Positions 53,901 to 62,900 of a stretch of 64,000 nucleotides of DNA are shown here, piece after piece. The notes beneath the pieces are model-generated. The model was given only the letters and a program-made list of their open reading frames with translations, had not been told where the DNA came from and ran no database searches. The position numbers and the translations under genes are program-made. The DNA comes from Primula veris. Its lineage: Eukaryota; Streptophyta; Magnoliopsida; Ericales; Primulaceae. Position 1 is the stretch's first letter; the number at the start of each line of letters is the position of its first letter. The stretch lies in NCBI GenBank assembly GCA_963682055.1, contig OY821746.1, positions 15,489,992 through 15,553,991 on the forward strand, read 5' to 3'.

Positions 53901-56900
53901 TCTCATTTATTATGAGGGGACACTCGCAAAGCAAAATGCTCCACTTGACTTGCCAACAGCGAATACCGTTTCTCGTCAACCAGCTCCAGCTCGACAACAA
54001 ACTCATCCAAGCCAATCAGGGTCCTCACGGGATTTTAACCCCCATCGGACTACCAGCAGGTTTGGACAAAGAAGAGGACGGGGACGAAGTCGCGGCAATG
54101 GTTTTTTCAATAGTCCCCGACCTGTATACTGCCAATTATGTAACGAGCCAGGACATATCGGGACCTCATGCCCTCACCGGTTCGATCGTGCATTTCAGGG
54201 GTCGCCAACCTCTCTCAATATACTCTGCAACCGTTCCTTCACCCAATTTTGATACTTGGTATCACGATTCTGGAGCAACGCACCATATCACTTCTGATTT
54301 ACAAAATCTGAATATTAAGTCATTCACGTATGCTGGTAATGACCAACTTCATGTGGGGGACGGTACTGGATTACCTATTCATCATACCGGTGATTCTAAA
54401 TTATGTTTTTCTAATAATTCGTTCAACTTATCAAACGTTCTACATGTTCCTAACATTTCAAAAAATTTAATTTCCATCAGCAAATTTACTCGTGATAATC
54501 GTGCTTACGTCAGAATTTCAATCTGATTGTTTTTATGTGAAGGACGAAGCCACGGGGAAACTTCTACATCAAGGACCATGTGAGGTAGGCCTATACCCAT
54601 TCTGACCTTTCCAAAATCCACCCTCTGCTTTTTCTTGTGCTCGTGTCCCATTTGACGTATGGCATTCCAGATTAGCTCATGCTGCACCTCGAACCGTCCA
54701 ATCAATTATTTCTCGTTTTTCTCTTCCTAGTTTAAATAAAGTATCACAGTCTGTATGTGATCCGTGTCAAAAGGCTAAGAGTCACCAATTGCCTTTTAAG
54801 TTGTCAGAGTCTATTTCTACTAGTCCTTTTCAGTTGTTATTTATGGATGTTTGGGGTGCTTCTCCGTCTTTATCAATTAATGGAAATATTTACTTTCTTA
54901 CTGTTGTTGATCATTTCACTCGATATACTTGGACATTTCCTTTTAAATTAAAATCGGATGTCTACTCAGTTTTTCTCAAATTTCGAAGTCATGTAGAAAT
55001 ACAATTTAATCAAAAAATTAAATCTGTACAAACGGATTGGGGTGGAGAATTTCGTCCCTTAAGCAATTATTTTCAACATGGCATTATTCATCTTAAATTT
55101 CGAACTCATGTAGAATTACAATTTAATCAAAAAATTAGATCTGTACAAACGGATTGGGGTGGAGAATTTCGTCCCTTAAGCAATTATTTTCAACAACATG
55201 GCATTATTCATCGTCTCCCTTGTCCGCACACACACCAACAAAATGGTGTTATTGAGCGTAAGCATCGTCATGTCGTTGAAACTGGTCTCGCATTACTTGC
55301 GGCTTCTGGTACACCAACCCCTTATTGGGAAGATGCTTTTTCAACAGCCTGTTTTGTAATTAACAGACTTCCATCTCCTGTTATTCAAAATATTTCCCCA
55401 TTTGAGAAACTTTTTGCAACATTTTTTAGAACATTTGGTTGTGCTTGTTGGCCTTATCTTCGACCATATAACCAACATAAAATTGATTTTCGGTCCACTC
55501 TCTATGTGTATTCATCGGTTATAGTTCTCAACACCACGGTTATCGGTGCTTGGAACCTTCATCTGGTCGTGTCTATGTCTCTCGTCATGTCATATTCGAT
55601 GAAAATGTATTTCCTTTCCAAATAGTCACCGCATCTAAATGTACACCTAGGCCTACTTCTGCAGCTAAGTTGCCGTCCATCCTAGGACCACCACCTTTGA
55701 CTACGGTCAACTCTGGTCCTACTACTTCCTCACTTACAAACCCAACTAGAAGCTCTTCACCTTTACAAATAAACAGTCCAAAACAAAATTTACCTTCACG
55801 CTCTCCATCTCCTATCTTAGAACTAAGTCACTCTAATTCTCCACCCTCACGCTCTTCGGGCCTGCCTCCAATCAGCAGAACTACACCTTCCCCCGTGGCA
55901 CCGTCCTTGCACGGCATGCAAACACGTCTCCGAAACAATATAATTTGCACCAGGAAGCTCACTGATGGCACTGTTCGTATCCTTTACCGCGATCATTATT
56001 GTCTACAATTCCCTCTATACCCGAGAAACCAACATGTTACACGCAGGCGACATGACAGCCTAAATGGCGCACCGCTATGAGCACCGATGCCCTAATGACA
56101 AATGGGACATGGACACTTGAGCCTCGACCTCAAAATAAAACAATTGTAGGGTGCAAATGGGTATTTCGTGTCAAAAGAAAGCCTGATGGAAGCATTGATC
56201 GATATAAAGCCCGTCTTGTTGCTAAAGGTTTTCATCAAAAACCCAATTTTGACTTCGATGAAACATTTTGTCCTGTTGTGAAACATACTACAATTCGCCT
56301 AGTTCTGGCTTACGCTGTATCTCAAAATTGGCCTATAAAACAAATCGATATCTCAAATGCTTTCCTCCATGGGTTCATTTCCGAGGATGTTTACATGCAA
56401 CAACCCCCGGGTTTTGTTCACCAACAGTACCCAAATCACGTGTGTAAATAACGGAAAGCGTTGTATGGTTTAAAGCAGGCTCCACGAGCATGGTATTCTC
56501 GCCTATACACTAAATTATTATCTCTTGGTTTCACCAACTCTCGTGCTGATCCGTCTTTATTTACGTTTAGAACATCTGATGTTACCATTTATGTACTAGT
56601 CTATGTCGACAACATCGTTATTACTAGCTCATCAGATAAGGCTATTGAATCGCTTATTGCAGCCCTTGGTTCAGATTTTACTGTAAAATCCGTAGGGGAC
56701 CTTAACTATTTCCTAGGTGTTGAAGCTCATCGCGATTCCACTGGTATGTCTCTGTCGCAACATCGCTACATTGTTTATCTCCTTCATCGACTGGCATGAC
56801 TCACGCCAAACCCATATCTTCCCCGATGTTCGCAAAGGAATCACTCACGACTGCTACCAGAAATCCGTTTGATGACTCCTCATTATATCGTAGTACCGCT

Positions 56901-59900
56901 GGGGCTTTGAATTGCCTGTCTTTCACACGGCCCAACATAACTTACGCCGTCAATAGGTTATGTCAGTTTATGCATTCACCATCACATGCACATTGGGCCG
57001 CTGTGAAACGGGTACTTCGCTACTTAAAGTTTACTATTCAACAGAGTTTGTTTTTTAGTTCACCCACTACCACTTTCCAAGTCTATGCGATGCAGATTGG
57101 GCGGGAGACTGTGATGATCGGCGGTCCACCACAGGTTTTTGCATCTATTTCGGAACAAGTCTGGTTTCATGGGGAACACGAAAACAATCAACCGTTTCTC
57201 GATCAAGTACAGAGGCTGAATACCGTGCATTTGCTGCGGTCTCAGAAGAACTTACATGGTTATTATTTCTTTGTCGGGATCTTGGTATTCGTATCTTCGT
57301 GCCTCCCACTGTTTGGTGTGATAATATCGGGGCAACATACTTAGCCGCTAACCCAGTGTTCCATGCGCGTACGAAACATATTGAGCTTGATTTTCATTGT
57401 GTGCGTGAAAAGATTGCCAGAAAAGTGTTCCAAGTTCGCTTTATTTCGTCCAAAGATCAAATTGCAGATATTTTTACCAAACCATTAGCAAATCCTCGCT
57501 TTACAGTTTTATGAGACAAGCTAAACACATTTCCATGCTTGTTCGCTTGAGGGGGCGTGATAATGTATCTTGTGATGACAAGTTAGCAAGTTCAAAGAAT
57601 GTGCAGGAACTTAAGAGTCATAGATAGTTTAAGAGTTTGTCTTTTGGTTTATCAAGTTATGTGGTAGTGTGAAAGTCTTGTACATCTCCTTGATTTTCCA
57701 TGTATATAAATAGATGGCTCTCTACCAGTGTTGGGAGAGAGAGTGAGAGCAAACCAGTACTTGTTAGTTTAAACTTCAACACTGTAACAACGGCAGTACC
57801 ATTTTACACCTCTAAAATCTCATCTCACCTAACAGATGATTGCTGAAACAAGTAGAAAGTGCAAAATGGTTCAATACCTAGGAATTGCTTAGTGCTGTAG
57901 TTGAAGAACATAGCCCAGTTTTAAATAATAAGCTTATTTCTTCTGTCGTAGCTTACTTTCATATCGATTTGACAGGGACAGGCTAGCTATCTAGAGCTTG
58001 AACCAACGGAAAACATGTCAAAATTATTGGGCAAATATCCATCTATTTCTATTATTCTTCATCACATTCTAAAGGAGATTCCTACCGAATTAGTGGCTTC
58101 CAGTGCATCCGAGATTCTGCAACACATCCAATGCAGTAAAGATTCTTCCTTTGATCAGGTTATGTTGAATTACAGCAAATCTATAGGTTCAAAGCATGTT
58201 TTGCACTTTACAGACCCAAGTATTACTGATTATTAGTCTAACTTATGAACAATGCAGTGTTTAAATTACAGGCTACTTGGCTTTAGGCTTTCTGAAAGGA
58301 GACATCAATTCAAAAAAATCAACGAGGTTGTAGATAAAGTTATTGAGGTATGCATGGATTTAGATTGTGTGCTTAGTGGACTGATTTCTTTTCACTGCTT
58401 TTGAAAATTCTTCAGTTCTTTGTAAGGTCACTAAATTTAATGTTTTCTTGCCAAGACCTTTTGTGTCCTTGGAGCTAGGTTATTCTGATATAGACAACCT
58501 TTGGATTTTCTTGTAGATCTTTTGTATCGTCTAATAATTTATAAAACTGAAAAGTGTGGACAAGGAGGAAAGGAGAGGAATGATATTACTTCTTTTTTGA
58601 TAAGCAATGATATTTCTAATCGAGTATATTAGTCCTCATTACTGTATCAATGTACAATTATTTTTACACTGACTGGTTTGTATGATTGACAACTCATCAA
58701 TCTTAGAATCATTAACTTTTCAAAAATAAAACTCATGGTGAGTAGTCAATTATTTTGAACCCAAAGCCTAAAAAAACTTGTACACTGACAACTAAACTAA
58801 AAATTAATCCAATTTATTAAATGCAATTAGACCCCTGTATTCACTCATAACTGGGGGTTTGCGTGGAAAATGAAGTATCTAGATAACAATAACCTTGCAC
58901 TCGCCAATAATCCCTGGTCAGCACATAATGCAGTCTATAGAATTTGTCTTTCTAAATAGTTTTGTGGATTTTCAGAATGATGGCTTATGGTGTCATAATA
59001 GTTTGGCCACAGCGGTTTATAATCCTGTTGGTATTGCTTTTTTAAAAATCCAATTTGTTTTCAGTTTTTTAAGCCGCCAGAAAGCAATACATTACTAGGT
59101 AAGTGGGCATAATATATGCTTTGATGTTTCTAAATTTGAAATTTTCAGGTTGTTTCTGAATACGACAGCCTCGACAATTACTTAAAAGTTGTTGAAGCTT
59201 ACCTAGATATGATTCTCCAGAACCAGATGGTAAGTTAATTTGCTCCCTGAGTTACCGAGTTGTTATAATTAATCGTGTTATACTCGTTTTGTTATTTTTC
59301 CAAATAAAAAGTATTTCAGTTGATTTCTTTTCATATCAAAGGCTACGAGTATGGTATTGCTCGTTATGTGCAATAGGTACAATCATTTCTGTCTCCCACA
59401 AAACTATTTCTGTATATATGAAAGAATAGGTGGTTACTGTGTTGCTGGTTTGGTTGGCTGATTTGAGGCATAGTCCATTGGGAGGATCATGGCCTACTTT
59501 TAGATGAAGGGGTGGCATACATGTAAGGAATGATATTTAATTTAACTTAATAAAAAATAAGTAGAGATTGACTTAAGTAACTTAGATAATTCCTCCTCCT
59601 TAGATGAATACATTTGGCTACACATAAGTTTTTTTTTGTATTTAATTTAGCTATTTGGTAACTTCTTTTAAGTTTGTAGCTGGGGGAATGAGAAAGCATC
59701 TATGTTGACCAAATGAGTACTATTATTAAGATGTGTAATGTAGGTTGAGTTGGTTTAATGTATAGTACTCACTTTTTAACTTCATCAGTTTGTGATCTGA
59801 TTCAAGTGTTTACTTAATCATTTGTTAATGTTCACATTCGCAAATGACAAAGGGGAAGGTCTACAAGCTTTGTTGCACAATTGGTGGGTTGGAGTTAAAT

Positions 59901-62900
59901 TGTGTAGTTCACCCGTTGTAACGTGTCATTTATGTGTGTCTTGTGTCTTTAGAGTAGACAGTCAATTTCATTCATGTTCACATTAACAAATGATATAATT
60001 GAACTATCAGTACTTCTTTTGTTGCCTTTGCTTCTTTGCAAGGTTAAAAAATAACTATGTAACTATTTTATGCCAGGACAATAATTTGAGTATCATATTA
60101 GATAGCATTGTAAAAAGAGCATGCAGTGGAGCAATTGTCGAAATCGATTTCATAAGCTTGCAGTCAATTCTTATAAAGCTTATTGATCATTTCAGCAGCT
60201 TAGAAGATGTATTTTCTCTGGTAGGTTTTTTCAATATTGTGAACATTGTTTTCACTTCCCAGTTCAGAACTATTCACCTTTTTTAAGTCGCAATGTTATA
60301 CAGTTTGGAGCTTTGGTATATGATGAAATAATGATAACGCATTAGTTTAAAATTTTGCAGCCTCAGTTCCTCGAAATCCTGCGTATGATGCATGGAGGTT
60401 CAAGAGATATGGTCAACATGCACATTCTTAATTTAGCGATTAGGTATGTGACCACCCTTACCATACTTAGCATGAATTTATGTCGTAACATGTAAGACAT
60501 TTCTCATATAATATACATGTGTAGAATTATATACATGTTTATTTGGTTATATATATGCGTAGATTGATTGCTTTATGCTGTTTGATTTAAACGTTTTGCC
60601 TTGTTGGTGATATAGTATTACACCCATCACTATTTGGCAATCCTCGAACTGGTAGCTTATTGTTCAATATTTGGTTATAGATATGCATAATTATTTTCTG
60701 GTGGTTCATTGTGTCCTAAGCTCTTAACACATGTTTACTCCTTGTAATTGTTGAGGAGCATCTGAAATTCCTTCTTTTCTTCATTCCCGTCTTTCAGCTT
60801 TTAAATAGTTTTAAATGGGTTTCACATACTTTATACTGCTTTTTTAATGCAAGTGTTGTTCGCTTAGAAGGAGAAACGAAGGTAATCTGTATGAATGTAA
60901 ATAGGTGCGTTTATGCAGATTCTGGGCAGATACGTAATATATGACTAGAAAATCTTAACAGAATTGGTTTGAGAAAATGAAGTGACAGACTAATTTCATT
61001 GTATAGCTCCCCAAATCCAAATTACATGTCTACTATAGCACATACCATCCATGGTGTTTTTTGTTTAGTGAATATATTTATTACACTCATCTCATGATTT
61101 TCAGCACTTATTTATATTAATAAGAAGACAAGGTAAAGTTGAGCGGTAGTACTAATTGATAATTCATTTTTCTGTCAAATTAGATGTATCGCATTTGAAT
61201 GTTTAATTAACTTAACCAAGGCTGTGTTCTTAATATGGGACGTCGGCTTATAGATCATGCTCTGTGAATATGCATGATCATGTGGTAATTCTATAGTAAG
61301 ACTATGAAATCGTAAGTCATATCAGATGATTTCAAAAACTGACATCTTAGGTCTATGAGTCTATCCCAACCCCTTTTACTGTACTACCTATATTGTCAAT
61401 CTATTTGGAGAATTCAAACAGGCAAATAAATTTTTGTTCGTTGCATGTGTTCAAACTACCTCAGTTTATATTCCCTTTATTTATCAGTAAAGTATCCTCC
61501 GAAATTGAGAACACAGACTTTTTAAACTTCTGGAAATCGTAAGTCATATCAGATGATTTCAAAAACCGACATCTTTCTTTTTTAAGCAGTAAAGCTTTTG
61601 AAGTTTGGTTGGAAGGCACCCTTTTTGCTGAAACTACCGTTTATTATTTCCCCCTTTTAATTAACAGAAAAGGTTGCATTTGTGAGCCAACGATCATACA
61701 GTTGCTTTTTGAAATCTCTCAGTCTCTCTACAACCGCATGGATTTCTCAAACTTGAAAGACGACAATCAGCAACAATCTGCACATTTGATATCTTGTTTT
61801 GTGAATATAGTAAGAATTTTATTCCATACCTTTTCAATAAATTAAATTGCACATCTGATATCTCCTATCGTTGAAAGTTTTTGTCATGTTGAACTTCTAG
61901 TTTTCAGCATTTTCTATGTTGACAGGTTGATCATGGCCCGGAAATGGATCGCCATTTGGCGTTTTTAGTTGACTGCCGTGGAGCATTTGGTAGGATGTAC
62001 GAGTTAAAGGTTTGTTCGCTTAAATTTTTTAAGGAGCTACCGAGAATATTAGTTTCTAAAATGATTTGTTTTCATCCTTACATAGTTTCCCATGTCATAT
62101 AAATTGAGAAATTTCAACTACGCAATGCCTGTTACACATTATGTCAAAACATTCTTTTTGATAACACTTCAGATTTAAAATCTTGTAACGTTGTTTGAAA
62201 GTCTTCTCTACAGATAACTAGACTGTCAATTTCCTACTCCTTTATAGATTAGATTTCTGATCCCAAAATTACAAAATTTAACTTTTTGGCTGAGAAACGT
62301 TGTTTGAAAATCTTCTCTACAGATAACTAAACTGTCAATTTCCTACTCCTTAATAGATTAGATTTCCGATCTCAAAATTACAAAATTTAACTTTTTTGCT
62401 GAGAAAATTATTTGAAAATATTAAAAGATGACTTCCTGAATCCAGATGAGCATAATTTAAGTGTTTACTCATCATGCAGGAGAGTCTGGTCCATTCCAGC
62501 AATCGGTTAGCCATCAACGTGACGAAAGGTGGACATTATCTTAGTTTGGTCAAATCTTGTTTAGCATTTAGTGAAGTTACAATCCCTTCAGTTCCATCTT
62601 GTGCTATGCAATTAAATCTATTTCTGGAAACTGCAGAGGTGATATAGATTTCTTCTTCTTTCCAATTATCTTGTTCTATAAACTTGAGGTGTAGTGGACT
62701 AATTTATTGTGTTTACACTTTAGGTTGCTTTGCTGTGTGGTTTAGTTTCTCATTCGGACGGACTCTTAGAATCAGCTATCATATGCCTGCATGCATTGAG
62801 CTTGATGGATGGTTAGTTGATCATTATTTATCATTTTAGTATGACTGATAATTGTATGTTGTAAATGAATTCCTGAAATATGTTTACTGCAATTTACAGA

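Larger units (their letters stand above)
52934..57781 (+). mobile_element. Ty1/Copia element 2 (Ale/Retrofit-like), decayed, in VPS35L intron 8
   Basis: LTRs of 224 bp (52934-53157 and 57558-57781) run TGATAATGTATC…ACTTCAACA and differ at about seven positions. The 5-bp TSD CTGTA is present at 52929-52933 and 57782-57786. A PBS of the TGGTATCA(A)GAGC type follows the left LTR. The gag start resembles Ale/Retrofit elements. The coding region has several frameshifts, an RT active-site change and a duplicated integrase segment. Confidence 0.92.

Noticed and set aside
58159..58236. Extension of VPS35L exon 9 to the stop at 58236
   Set aside because: Splicing at CAG|GTTATG to the exon at 58258 gives [15 protein letters not shown], which matches the family; the extension does not.
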